Of a stretch of DNA of 64,000 nt, positions 32,268-42,014 are shown piece after piece (within the stretch, counting starts at the first letter, position 1; each line of letters begins with the position of its first letter). The DNA is from Agarophyton chilense (taxonomy: Eukaryota > Rhodophyta > Florideophyceae > Gracilariales > Gracilariaceae). The translations under genes and the position numbers were made by a program. Location of the stretch: assembly GCA_030374765.1 (NCBI GenBank), contig JARGXX010000090.1, positions 248,001 through 312,000 of the forward strand. Reading direction: 5' to 3'. The notes below the pieces were generated by a model, which saw nothing but the letters and a program-made list of their open reading frames with translations, was not told where the DNA came from and did no database searches.

Positions 32268-33881
32268 GTGCGGTTACTTAAAGGTACAGTGATTGGTATC
32301 ACTCTACCCGCCCCAGGGGCCATTATGGAGGCCCAAATGGATAATCTTGCGATGCCAACTCCCGACGGGGACGTCTACTCTTTGGGGGGGACGGTCGCCA
32401 TCGGCGAAGAACTCGAATCCTATAGGCTCCATGTACTTGATCTCCTCAGAGAATACCATGCCATGTGGTCAGGTAGATTGGGCACAATCAGAGCCACTAC
32501 ACACTGCATTGACCTTCAGGATGATGCTAAACCACAGTTTCAGTACCCATACCGTACCAGCCTTAAGGATAGGGAAATTGTCGCCGACCAGATGGGCAAC
32601 ATGCACAAAGCTCAAGTCATAGAGCCGGATCCTTCAAACCAATCTGAATGGGCAAGTAACCTTGTCCTCGTGGCGAAGAAAGATGGCTCCGTCAGATTCT
32701 GTGTCGACTACAGGAAGCTGAACGCAGTAACCAAGAGGGACTCATACCAGATACCCCGCATGGACGACTGTCTGGATTCCTTAGGCGAAGCTGTCGTATA
32801 TACCACAATGGACGCTAACTCAGGATATTCGCAAATCTCTTTGGCCGAAGACGCGAGAGCGCTGACAACCTTTACTACCCATGATGATGGGTTCACATTT
32901 ACTCGCATGCCCTTTTGTTTGAAGAATGCACCAGCCACTTTCCAACGGGTAATGGACATTATACTGTCCAGAGTCAAATGGAAGTTCGCCCTGGTCTATT
33001 TGGATGACGTTAAAATCTTCTCACGGACCGTAAAGGAACACCTTCGCCACGTGAAGAAGGTGCTAACAATCGTACAGGACGCTGGAGTAAAACTGAAACT
33101 CCGCAAATGCGCTTTCTTCCAGGCCTCAGTGGACCATCTCGGTCACGACGTCCTCTCAGGAAAGCTACAGGTGGCCACACGGACCACAAATGCGATTCGC
33201 CAGGCTAAGCTTCCTAGAACCCACACGGAACTATGATACTTCGTGGGCTTGTGCAACGTTTACCGACGTTTCGTCCAAGGGGTTTCCAAGATCTCAGCCC
33301 CTCTCAACGCCATGCTGAAGAAGGGAACACCTTCTGAGTTCGAAGCCCTTACCGACGACCAGTACAAGGCATTTCCGACCCTAAAGAACAAATTGCTAAA
33401 CCTACCCATATTGGCTGTACCAAAGCCCAATAGGCCTTTCGTTCTGGACAAAGATGCCTCCGATGTCCAAGTGTGTTGTACACTGCTACAGGAGCAGGAG
33501 TCACAGAAGTACTATCGACATATGGGCTACTGGAGCAGAACGCTCACCAGCGCGGAGCGAAACTACAGTACGACCGAAAAGGAATGTCTAGCCATCGTAT
33601 GGTCTGTATTGACACTCCGTCCGTACCTCGATGGAACCAGGTTTGCCAATAGGACAGATCATGATTCACTCCGCTGGGTACTCAATATGACCGATGCATC
33701 GAGTCGCCTTGCTTGGTGGCGCCTCAGGGTCTCCGAATATGACTACGAGATAACCTATAAGCCAGGCATCAAGCACCAGGCAGCAGATGCCCTGTCGCGA
33801 ATCATTATCGACGGACATGACGACACACCATTGGACGACCTAATTCCTACCCCCTTTAAAGACGATGGACCTCAGGATTAA
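32268..33881 (+). pseudogene. pol: element C reverse transcriptase and RNase H
   Basis: RT motifs are FCVDYRKLNAV, TTMDANSGYSQ, PFCLKNAPATFQ and the catalytic YLDD at 32997-33008. Variants from the usual gypsy sequence are Ser for Trp in GYSQ and Cys for Gly in PFCL. The frame stops at a TGA at 33234 inside the thumb motif (before FVGLCNVYRRFV) and goes on in the same frame with RNase H (VLDKDASDVQVCCTLLQ; first catalytic Asp region kept as KDAS), TDHDSLRW and KHQAADALSR, to 33881. One stop therefore splits this otherwise open 1.6-kb segment. Confidence 0.92.
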
Positions 33882-33899
33882 ACGGAAACAGATGACCTT

Positions 33900-35027
33900 A
33901 TGGGTAAGGTGCAATCGGAGGATCCTGAGGTAAAAGAGAACGAAGTATACCTATTGGACTGGGAGACAGTACCGCCCAATTCGGCACCACCTCAGGTTAA
34001 TGCGATAGCCCCTGAGGAAAAAGAGCTCCTCCCTATAACCGTTGAGGAACTCCTGCACGAGCAGATCGAAGACGAGAGCTGCAAAGGAAACAGCCCAATT
34101 AGTAGGAATCCTAGGATGCATGTTCGATTATGACCGATTTGGACTACTATGTCGCCGCTCACCGCTGGATAGCGCACTCCAACGGGTAATACCAACTTCT
34201 TTAAGGGCGCGATTCCTATAACTCGCCCATTTCCCTCGCTTGGCTGGTCACCCTGGAGGCCGACGAATGTACCAGAACCTAAGGAAGTTCTTCTACTGGC
34301 CACTAATGGCGCAGGACCTATGGCAAACCGCACGGAAATGTGCATCATGCGCACAGATCCGAGGGTCTCGCGCCAACCATCAGGCCAAACTGAAGCTCTT
34401 CCCCGCCGCAGGTCCAATGGAATTTGCCGCCATGGATATACTTGGCCCTTTGCCTAATTCGTCCCGTGGAAAACGGTTTGTTTTGGTTTTAACCGATAGG
34501 TTTACCAAACTCACCGGAGACCTACCCCTAGGAAAGACAACGGCCACGGATGTCGCCACGGCCTTATTGTCCCACTGGGTATATCCATATCGCATGCCAC
34601 TCTACCTTCTTGCTGATAACGGCAGCCAGTTTGTATCCAAATTCTTCTCGCATGTCTGTGCTACCTTAGGTATCAAACATGTGACCATCACGGCGACCAC
34701 CCGCAAACCAATGGCCAAGCCGAACGCTTCAACCGCACCCTTCTGGACCGATTGGCGCACTACGTTTCAAAGCACCCTTTGGACTGGGACGACTACATTG
34801 AGCCACTGGTTTATGCCTACAACACGCAGGTGCACGCTTCCACAGGGACAACACCGTTCGACTTAACGCTAACGAGAGCGCTGCAGCCGATAGTTGTTGA
34901 CCATCAGGAGTCTATCATACCCCAGGACATAACCGAAGGGATGACTCCTACCCAGGCGAAGCGCTACTCGCGCCGACGCATCGACCACATTACCAAATTT
35001 GCCAGAACTGTACTAATCGAAGCCTAA
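33900..35027 (+). pseudogene. pol: element C integrase
   Basis: A linker (33900-34133) is followed, after frame breaks near 34100 and a TAA near 34220, by the zinc domain (AGHPGGRRMY, CASCAQ). The core follows with its first Asp in AAMDILGPL and second in LLADNGSQF. One base is lost near 34695, so the Glu-containing NGQAERFNRT lies in the other frame. That frame is open from about 34698 to 35027 and continues with YAYNTQVHASTGTTPFDLTL. No chromodomain was recognised after the core, unlike A and B. Confidence 0.9.
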
Positions 35028-35160
35028 CGGCGCTACAAGATCAATTTCGACAAAGCCGTTTGGAATACACCGACGCGCCGAAGGCGAAAAGTTCAGAGCC
35101 AAGACCTCCCTCCTTGGGATCTTCCAAGAGGGTGTTTACTGGGGAGCAGTGCTCAACGTT

Positions 35161-36225
35161 CTAAGTAGTGTAGTGTGCGGCCCCTGAAAGTGGGCGCGCG
35201 CCCGAAAAATAGACACTAAATAGCGATAGCGTAGCTAAATAAATACTAAAAAATACTAAATAATACTAACCATTAGGTACAATCCGGGCCACGTGTGGCA
35301 GGCCTCGCACTCGAACTTCGGCATCCGTGCAGTCCACGTGTTCTACCAGTGTGCACCGCCGGTCCTAACCGGCCATATGCACGCAATAGCGATATAGCTT
35401 GTTATAGACCAAGCTAGTTCTCAAGCGAGCGAAATCTCTAAGTCCTGCTAAGAAAATCTCCTGGAAAGGCATTGAACTTCAACATCCTTAGGGTCGTTAC
35501 TCAGCTTGAGAAGCGTCACCGCCGTCCTTCAGATCGCAAACTCTCCCTGAAGCGCCGTGCCGTTTGTAGCATCAACTTGCAGAGCCAGCGCCAATTAGAG
35601 GTACAAAAAGGCGGTCGTAAGCACCAAAACGCACTACGACGTGCTTATTACAAACACACCTACGTTTGGTGTCTTATATAAGATATCAAGTTCCCCGAAG
35701 CCCACGATCTTCGAGGTCATTATCAAAGTCCTTTTCATCGTGCCGGCGTCAGAAAGAAGAATAATACTATTTTCTAGAACGTTTGCGATATATACATCCA
35801 GTCTTTAAATCGTGGTATAGGCCTTTACACATATCATTTATGAGATCACACCTTTATACCTTTGCGTCTGCCTGCCACATATATATTGGTCATCTTATCA
35901 TTCGCAATCCCTATCCATTACACTCACTCTTTCTGTCGTCTTTCATTGACTTCTTTTCTTTGCCCTATCCTGGGCTGGTTCTCTCGAGAGCATATCTACT
36001 ACTTGTGTCCCCTTGGGTTGTAGCCACCCGCGTTGTGTCCCCAACCTAAATTTGACCCGATATGACGTTTACAAGTAGTTGACATCTTACAGTGCCAGCA
36101 GCACAAAAGGCGCCGTGACGAGACGCGCACAACCGCCCGTGCCGCAGACTTGGTCACTGCGGTAAAGTGCGCCATCCGCCCTCACCCCGTTGGTTGTTCG
36201 CCCCCCACACACGATCCTCCTCCAT
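35161..36225. other. intergenic stretch
   Basis: No gene recognised. 35200-35280 holds AT-rich iterations of AAATACTAA after a CGATAGCGTAGCTA motif, possibly the ruined 3' end of element C. The last few hundred bases before 36226 should include the promoter of the HAD gene, but no TATA box is evident. Confidence 0.45.
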
Positions 36226-37038
36226 ATGAGCTCAACAAGTACCCCGCGCTCCACTATCGCTTTCGCCATCGCCATCAACTGCATGCGTACCAGTCTGCTC
36301 CGCCCTCTCGCGCGCACCCTTCACAACTCCGTCCGCACTGCCATGAGCGTCGCCCCACCCGCGCTGGTCACCTGGGATATCGACGGCACGTTGCTCCGAT
36401 CAGCGCCGCCGTTCGGAAACAAGGCGCACAAGGACGCTATCAACAAGGCCGTCTTCGCCGTGCACGGCGCTACTGTCACTGTCGATGATGTGCCACACGT
36501 TGGAAACACCGATCTCTCTATCATTCGTCACATGTGCAGAAAGGCCAACGTGCCCAGTCGTACCATCGACGACAAGATGAGCAGCGTGCTTGAGCACGCT
36601 CAGAGCGTCATCAGCGTTGATACCGACACGTCGCATCTGGTTTTACCGGGCGTGGTCAAGTTGCTACACGCCTTGTCCGACCGCAATGTGCCATGCGCGC
36701 TCACGACGGGCAACATGGCTTACATCGCAGACGTGAAGCTCAAGGCGGCCGGGCTGCGATCCTTTTTTGTGGGCGGCGCCTTTGGAGATGAATGTGAGAA
36801 GCGCGCCGACATTCTTAAGCTTGCTGTGCAGCGATGCGCTCCTGAAGTTTGTATGTCTCGTGTTGTGCATGTTGGAGATGCTGTGTCCGATGTGCGCGCC
36901 GCAAAGCTCAACGGCGCCGCCTCTGTGGCAGTGGCCGCCGGCGCCCATCGGCGAGACGTTTTGGAACGGGAACAACCGACACTTTTGTTTGAAGACCTTT
37001 CGGATACGAGCGGAGTGCTGCGGGCGTTGGGCTTGTAG
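36226..37038 (+). CDS. HAD-superfamily phosphatase, phosphoglycolate-phosphatase-like
   Basis: A 270-residue protein from ATG 36226 to the TAG at 37036. Residues 50-55 are WDIDGT, the nucleophile motif I of HAD phosphatases (D51 and D53). An alpha-helical C1-type cap follows. Motif II is the Thr in ALTTGN. Motif III Lys lies after the AGLRSFF segment. Motif IV is HVGDAVSD, which binds magnesium. All catalytic positions are present. Residues 20-40 (MRTSLLRPLARTLHNSVRTA) are basic and hydroxylated with no acids, like a mitochondrial or plastid transit peptide. Later ATGs at 36283 and 36343 would give a form with a shorter leader and one without. The substrate cannot be told from sequence; small phosphate esters such as 2-phosphoglycolate or a nucleotide are likely. 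No intron is needed. Confidence 0.92.
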   Translation: MSSTSTPRSTIAFAIAINCMRTSLLRPLARTLHNSVRTAMSVAPPALVTWDIDGTLLRSAPPFGNKAHKDAINKAVFAVHGATVTVDDVPHVGNTDLSIIRHMCRKANVPSRTIDDKMSSVLEHAQSVISVDTDTSHLVLPGVVKLLHALSDRNVPCALTTGNMAYIADVKLKAAGLRSFFVGGAFGDECEKRADILKLAVQRCAPEVCMSRVVHVGDAVSDVRAAKLNGAASVAVAAGAHRRDVLEREQPTLLFEDLSDTSGVLRALGL

Positions 37039-37842
37039 AGAATAGCTTTTCGGCAACGCATGGCGAGTGGAAAGAGTGGGAAGACCGAGAGGGGTAGTTC
37101 TGAGCCGGAGATGGGCCGAGGCATTTGCGTTGTGCAATGCCCTCTGACGCGTAACTGTGGGGTTTGGCGGATACGCTAACTTGTCAAGCATTGGGTCATA
37201 GCACGTTGTAAGTTAAATGATAGTGCTTTTTCATAAATGAAAAAAGTGTTGTCACATGAGTAGGATTGTTAAACTGCGACATATGGTAATGTATGAGACG
37301 CTGGTGAAGGGGACGCCACAATGATGCACAGCGAGCAGGGCTGATTGTGGTCGTGAGAGAGCCACGTGCGAGTAGAACGAGGCGTCGTAGTCCGCGAGGG
37401 AAGGGAGCGCGAAGCGAGCGACGGCGATTTCGAGCGTGCGAGCGATTGGGAAGTGGATCGATGCTTGTGACTTTCTTCTCCACGTGGCACGCGGAACGCC
37501 TTTCCGTGCTTTGCGTCGGGCCGCACGGTGCGTGCTTTGCTCAGCTCACAGTTGGCAACAAGACACGCGTTTGCCAGAGATGCGCGCGTATACTCGATGA
37601 GCTTAGCTAAGAGTGCGGCGCGTGGCGCGCCTTGTCGCTTGACAAGCGCAGGAAGCTACAAGCTTTCGTCGGCCGCCACGTTCTGTCGCAAATCAAACCT
37701 CCTTTTGATTGGGCGCCCGTCTCGACCCTGCGCCCCTCTTGATGACTTTTGGCCTCCGTGCCTGCACTTAACTGCATCGGTCATCTGCAATCGCGCTTGC
37801 GCTCTTGTTCGCACTCAACTTCCATCCTTCCTTTTTGTCATT
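37039..37842. other. intergenic and 5' region of the membrane-protein gene
   Basis: No separate gene. The frame of the downstream gene is open back to 37528 without a better ATG. This upstream part has no sequence like a signal peptide and is probably 5' untranslated. The 60 bases before the ATG are rich in pyrimidines (CTTCC and TTGTC runs), a possible initiator or leader feature. Confidence 0.5.
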
Positions 37843-39351
37843 ATGCCTATTCTTCATCGCTTTCCCCTTCTCCTCGTCACGATCCTTTTTAACTTGCATT
37901 GCTCCGATGCTTTGCCGCTGCCTGGTGAACACCCGATACCTGGTATACACCCAGTTCTTCAGCCTATTGCTTCTGAGCCACGGCAGTCTCATGCCATCCC
38001 AACATCCATAGTCAGGGGCTTTCTCCTTGCTATCATAATTCCCGTATTGTGCCGCTTCATCACCGACTGCCTAGATAACCTTTCCAGTCGCTTCCCAGCA
38101 TGGGTTTCTCTCTTGTACTTCAAAATTTTCTTTCTCATTGGCACCTATATTATTTCTGTAATCGCCGGCTTGACTGTCTTCATCTACAGCGTCATCGTGT
38201 CTTCCTTTGAATTTGGCTGCACTGGCATTGGTATTCTTCTTGGTATTTACTCCGGCAACTACCTATCCTTAACTTCTTCTTCTAGTCTCCGTAAGATTTG
38301 GCGTTGCAAACCACGTTTTAAAACCCTATCAGAAGCGGGTAAACGTCTACTACCCCATGCACTCAAACTTCTTATACGCCTTGCCATGAGCCCGCACTTT
38401 TCGAACCACCTCCCATTCAACATGCGCCTCGATCTGGTAATCTTCTATTTGGAACAACTGCCCGATGTACACTTGTTGGAAGCTTTTTTGAATGCCGATA
38501 CTTCCATTCCTCTCCGCACCTGTCTCAGCCTTCAAGAGCTGCACCGCCAGATCCCGCGTTTTATGCAACTGCAACTTGCAGCTTGGCCTCTTCTCCCCGA
38601 TGCCTTCCGTTCTCTGGTAAAAGGGGCTTTCGAACAAGATTATTCGAACACTCTCCCGTTTACTTCGCGCATCAAGCTGGTAGCATACTGCGTGGAACTG
38701 AATGATAGGGACCTTTTGGAAGTGTTTCTGCATCGTGAGCTTGGAAATTCTTCCACATTTTCTTTAAAGCTCGAACAGCTTCTCGGTCGTCTTCCAGATC
38801 CTTCACTTCTTCCCGGTACCGGCCGAAAACGACTACCCCATGCCTTGAAAAACCTCTTGCAACTTGCGTCCAACGAAACCTCTTCGATCGGTATTCCGTT
38901 TCACGTCCAAGTTGAGCTGGTAATGTTGTACTTGAAGTTGAGCGAGCCGCATTCGAATGAAATCACCCTTCCGGATTGGATCCGGAACTATAATCCGACC
39001 CAGAATGGAGCTGCGGTGGTTCCCAATTGCGCAGAGTTTCATTGGATTCTAGAATGGGCTCGCCGATTCCAAGAGACGCTGTCCGCTTACCCTTTACCGC
39101 GGCGTGAAGTATCGCCCGGAGATGTCAAGGATGCTGTGAACATTTGTTCTACCCTTCCATTGCCTACAAGCATCCCTGAGCAACACGAAGATCATGTGAT
39201 TCGATTGGTGACAGCCGTTTATGCCCGCATCAAATCTCTTGGATCTACCCATCCACGTTTGTACTCATGGTTCATGCAGCAGGAATGCGCGGGTGTTGAT
39301 GTATGTGTGCGATCTTGGTTTCCGCCCCGTATCGTCTCGGATGAGAATTAG
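37843..39351 (+). CDS. membrane protein with three ~80-residue repeats, unrecognised family
   Basis: A 502-residue protein. ATG 37843 is chosen because a clear signal peptide follows (MPILHRFPLLLVTILFNLHC, cleavage near residue 23). Then come a short proline-rich lumenal segment and hydrophobic helices at about 57-73, 88-119 (probably two) and 122-138. The rest is a soluble C-terminal part. It contains three tandem units starting LP(H/D)A(L/F) at residues 170, 251 and 331 (nucleotides 38350, 38593, 38833), each with a central PF..(R/Q)(L/I/V).LV.(F/Y/L) core. A C-terminal domain with EWARRFQ and LYSWFMQQ motifs ends the protein. The protein encoded at 59337-60344 has the same layout with a single unit. 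No known domain was recognised; function is unknown and a membrane location is inferred. Confidence 0.88.
   Translation: MPILHRFPLLLVTILFNLHCSDALPLPGEHPIPGIHPVLQPIASEPRQSHAIPTSIVRGFLLAIIIPVLCRFITDCLDNLSSRFPAWVSLLYFKIFFLIGTYIISVIAGLTVFIYSVIVSSFEFGCTGIGILLGIYSGNYLSLTSSSSLRKIWRCKPRFKTLSEAGKRLLPHALKLLIRLAMSPHFSNHLPFNMRLDLVIFYLEQLPDVHLLEAFLNADTSIPLRTCLSLQELHRQIPRFMQLQLAAWPLLPDAFRSLVKGAFEQDYSNTLPFTSRIKLVAYCVELNDRDLLEVFLHRELGNSSTFSLKLEQLLGRLPDPSLLPGTGRKRLPHALKNLLQLASNETSSIGIPFHVQVELVMLYLKLSEPHSNEITLPDWIRNYNPTQNGAAVVPNCAEFHWILEWARRFQETLSAYPLPRREVSPGDVKDAVNICSTLPLPTSIPEQHEDHVIRLVTAVYARIKSLGSTHPRLYSWFMQQECAGVDVCVRSWFPPRIVSDEN
38350..38949 (+). repeat. three protein-level repeats (80-81 residue period)
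   Basis: Units begin at residues 170 (LPHALKLLIRLAM), 251 (LPDAFRSLVKGAF) and 331 (LPHALKNLLQLAS). Each has an N(H/T)LPF or GIPF turn about 20 residues later and, in the first two, a LLE(A/V)FL end. DNA identity between units is low, so the triplication is old at the DNA level. Confidence 0.85.
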
Positions 39352-40154
39352 AGATTCTTCAATTCTCATTTTCATCGGTTTTTTGGGAAACTTGCTGTTT
39401 CCAATCGTTCCTTTGTATAGAAAGGGAGCTGGGGCGCCCGATAGATACCTTTTGAGGTAGATTTAGTCGGAGCGGCAGTCTTGAAGAGCTCGAAGGCACA
39501 CATGGACATCTCTCGACAGCAGTGTACATAACGAAGGATTTGTCAAGAGATACGCGTCATTTGAAATGGAGGGGACCTACAACTGACGTCGGGGTCGGTG
39601 CCTATTTATGTAACTCCTACCCTTCTCATTCTTTTCTAGATTTTGTTTAGTCTACTTGAACAGAAGAAAAATATCTAATTTTACCTAAAATAACATTTTG
39701 AAAAGTCATTTTAGAAAAGTGTGGGGTCTGTTGTAGACGCCCAATCACAATGCCACACGTGCGTTCACGTTTCCAGCGCTCCTTTCCAGGGCTTCTTTCC
39801 AGGGCTTCTTTCCAGGAAAGAAGCCTTGACACTGTGAAACTATTGTACGATGACAATGTTTCATAATTATATTTGAATTCAGTCCACTATTTTACCACTG
39901 TGCCCACTGTTAACTGTCGTGGATGATACTGTACAGGTTGCAACGGGGGAGCACACGCAATGATTCGGTCTGCATCTGCACACTGTGCACGTGCACAATA
40001 TGCAGAGCGCAGTGCGCGCAGTTGCCTATCGCGCATGGCTGCGCGCGCCACGCCGCCTTTCTTGACACAGCCTCCGTGGAGAGGCCCCCCCCCTCCTCGT
40101 CGCAATTCGCGCCACCACCGCCGCCCATCGTTCCCTGCCGCTCCGCACGCCACC
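39352..40154. other. intergenic stretch
   Basis: No gene. It holds the 3' region of the membrane-protein gene and the promoter/leader of the GTPase gene. The GTPase frame is open upstream with ATGs at 39960 and 40038, in a region rich in CpG and GCGC; these are considered less likely starts. Confidence 0.5.
39789..39825. repeat. 13-bp tandem repeats ending in a 23-bp perfect palindrome
   Basis: GGGCTTCTTTCCA occurs twice in tandem and the second copy runs into its own mirror image: GGCTTCTTTCC (39803-39813), A, GGAAAGAAGCC (39815-39825). It lies between two genes reading the same way, so it could be a 3'-end or cruciform element. Confidence 0.9.
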
Positions 40155-40158
40155 ATGG
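40149..40158 (+). promoter_or_regulatory. strong translation-start context of the Rheb-like gene
   Basis: The bases GCCACCATGG surround ATG 40155, matching the eukaryotic consensus at -3 (A) and +4 (G). The alternative upstream ATGs at 39960 and 40038 have weaker surroundings. This decides the start used above. Confidence 0.7.
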
Positions 40159-40904
40159 TGCAAATAGAGCGCAACCACAACGACTCCCAACTCTCCCCCC
40201 CGCAGCCCTCGCCGCAGCCTCCCCCAGTTACCGACCCTTTCGATGTCAACCGCTACTTGCCGCCGCCGCCCGACAGCCCCTTCCGCCAACGCCGTAGCAT
40301 CGCCGTGTTGGGCGCGCGCGGCGTCGGCAAGAGCGCCTTCACAATTCAATGCGTAAGCGGCGTCTTCGAGCCTGAGTACATGCCAACTTGCGAGGACACC
40401 TTCTTGTGGACCACAACCGTGGACGGTACCTCCTATGACTTGACCATTGTTGACGCCGACGGACAAGATGAGTTTCCGGACTTTGGACAGCAATATACCA
40501 TTGGAGTCGACGCTTATGTTCTCATGTTCTCCGTCTTGCATGAACATACGTTCAAGGTGATTAAGCGCGTGCATGACAAACTGTTGGATACTCTGTTGGT
40601 TCTCAACCGCAACGGCACCGCCGAATTGCCCCGCATTCTCGTTGGAAATCAAGTTGATGACACTCAGCGCCGCCGTGTGCCTCAAAAAGTCGCCCAGGAC
40701 TATGCAGACCACAACGGAATTCCGTACTACGAAACCTCAGCCCTCACTGGTGAAAACGTCAAAGATGTCTTCGTCCGCCTACTTCGGATCATTTATGCCA
40801 ATCAGGCCGATTCCGAACAGGCTTCTGCCACCCTCTCGCAGTCCAAATCGCAACCACGTCTTTCACAGAAGGAACACAAAGCAGACTTCTGTAGTGTACA
40901 ATAG
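40155..40904 (+). CDS. RHEB: Rheb-like Ras-superfamily GTPase with CaaX box
   Basis: A 249-residue small GTPase. Boxes: G1 GARGVGKS (53-60), effector region YMPTCEDTF (75-83), G3 DADGQDE (100-106), G4 NQVD (165-168), G5 ETSA (193-196). The last four residues, CSVQ, form a farnesylation motif. Arg at the Ras Gly12 position and the segment YVLMFSVLHEHTFKVIKRVH with KLLD after it are Rheb characters; Rheb activates the TORC1 growth pathway at endomembranes. ATG 40155 is chosen because it sits in the context GCCACCATGG, a near-ideal initiation site. The frame upstream is open and could add 65 residues. The N-terminus is longer and much richer in proline than in animal Rheb. The G3 box has A-D where T-A is usual. 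No intron is needed. Confidence 0.9.
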   Translation: MVQIERNHNDSQLSPPQPSPQPPPVTDPFDVNRYLPPPPDSPFRQRRSIAVLGARGVGKSAFTIQCVSGVFEPEYMPTCEDTFLWTTTVDGTSYDLTIVDADGQDEFPDFGQQYTIGVDAYVLMFSVLHEHTFKVIKRVHDKLLDTLLVLNRNGTAELPRILVGNQVDDTQRRRVPQKVAQDYADHNGIPYYETSALTGENVKDVFVRLLRIIYANQADSEQASATLSQSKSQPRLSQKEHKADFCSVQ

Positions 40905-41774
40905 TAACTCGTTTGTGACATGCTCCGACTGCGAAAACCCTGTAACATTACTTATCCATATGGTTGCTGCTGCTGTTACGTGCGAGCAGCTTTGCCGCGC
41001 CTCAATTTGGTTGTACACTTTTGTTTCGTAGGCTCGCTTTTTCGAGCTGTTTTCACTGTTATCAATGTATTGCAATGTGTCGCAATATGTCCCATTGCGC
41101 TCTCCCTGCTCATCGCCGTTGTATGCCACCAAGTTTCGATCCAACCTGTGCATTTCATCCGTCGTAACCACATTCAAACATCTGCAATGCGTTGCGACTG
41201 GCGTATTCCCGTCGTTGCGCAAGCACCGATCATCCGTTTAATTTGTGAGTGTTGGCAGCCTCTACAATTTGCTGCTGTCCGCTCTACGAATAGGCGCAAC
41301 GACTGCAATTAAGCCGTATCGCCGTGTGATGAATGCGGATACTTGTAGCGCAAATGCTATGGATGTGGCCGGAAAGTGGAGGAAGGGCAACCTTTCGGAT
41401 CTGAAGTGGTGTTGAACGCACTTGCTTAAATGAGGTAGCGTTGTTCATAAAGGTCAGCTAAACCCAGATGGGTCTCGAGCATCAGCGAGGAGCTCATTCC
41501 GCGTGCCGATCGTGGATCACTTATCTCAATCTTCAGAGATGAATGAGATATGCTTGCCCGTTCTACAGTATGCGGCTTAAATTACGCCGGACAGGTTCAC
41601 GGTACCAATAGTATCGATAAGCGCCTCGATTTGGAGTAACGCACTCGATGTGACAGGCCAGAAACTCGAAGCAGTAGGACTGATTTTCGTGGCAGGCTAC
41701 CCCAGATGAAGCAACCGTGCGCGCAACGGAAGTTTCATTAGAGGTATGTTTCACGTCCTGCCAGTAAGGAGGGT
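40905..41774. other. intergenic stretch
   Basis: No gene recognised. Frames up to 130 codons (40920-41312) exist on the plus strand, but they compete with minus-strand frames and show no domain. Confidence 0.5.
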
Positions 41775-42014
41775 ATGATGGACAGTGAATTCGCTCAGTC
41801 GACCAGCCGCTCAAAATTGCCAATGCCCCGTAGCAGTGGAAAAAGCAGCCAAGCACCAAAGGCCTCCAATTCTCAACATGTTGCTTACAAGTGCAAAATA
41901 TGTGGGAGACTGTTTTGGATGCCAGACCCTCTCACACGGGGCGGGGCGGTGAAGCTCATGGACCATGTGGACCTTGATCACAACATCGATGCGAGAGAAA
42001 TTAGACCGCACTAA
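41775..42014 (+). CDS. small C2H2/BED-like zinc-finger protein
   Basis: A 79-residue ORF starting ATGATG at 41775. After a Ser/Lys-rich, unstructured first half comes YKCKICGRLFWMPDP, leading to LMDHVDLDH. The spacing is Cys40-x2-Cys43-x20-His64-x4-His69, close to a long-spacer C2H2 or BED-type finger. Such fingers bind DNA and are common in transposon-derived proteins, so this may be either a small host protein or the N-terminus of a lost transposase. No downstream continuation was found. Confidence that it is expressed is moderate. Confidence 0.5.
   Translation: MMDSEFAQSTSRSKLPMPRSSGKSSQAPKASNSQHVAYKCKICGRLFWMPDPLTRGGAVKLMDHVDLDHNIDAREIRPH

Larger units (their letters stand above)
29605..35160 (+). 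mobile_element. element C: Ty3/gypsy retrotransposon without visible LTRs
   Basis: Gag, protease, RT, RNase H and integrase are present in order and belong to the same lineage as A and B. There is no LTR before Gag (a C2-domain fragment abuts it), and none was recognised after integrase. The copy is therefore 5'-truncated or degenerate at both ends. Several stops and at least two frameshifts interrupt it. Confidence 0.92.

Noticed and set aside
37528-37842. N-terminal extension of the membrane protein upstream of ATG 37843
   Set aside because: The extension begins at a non-ATG codon, is compositionally unlike the protein, and would bury the signal peptide.
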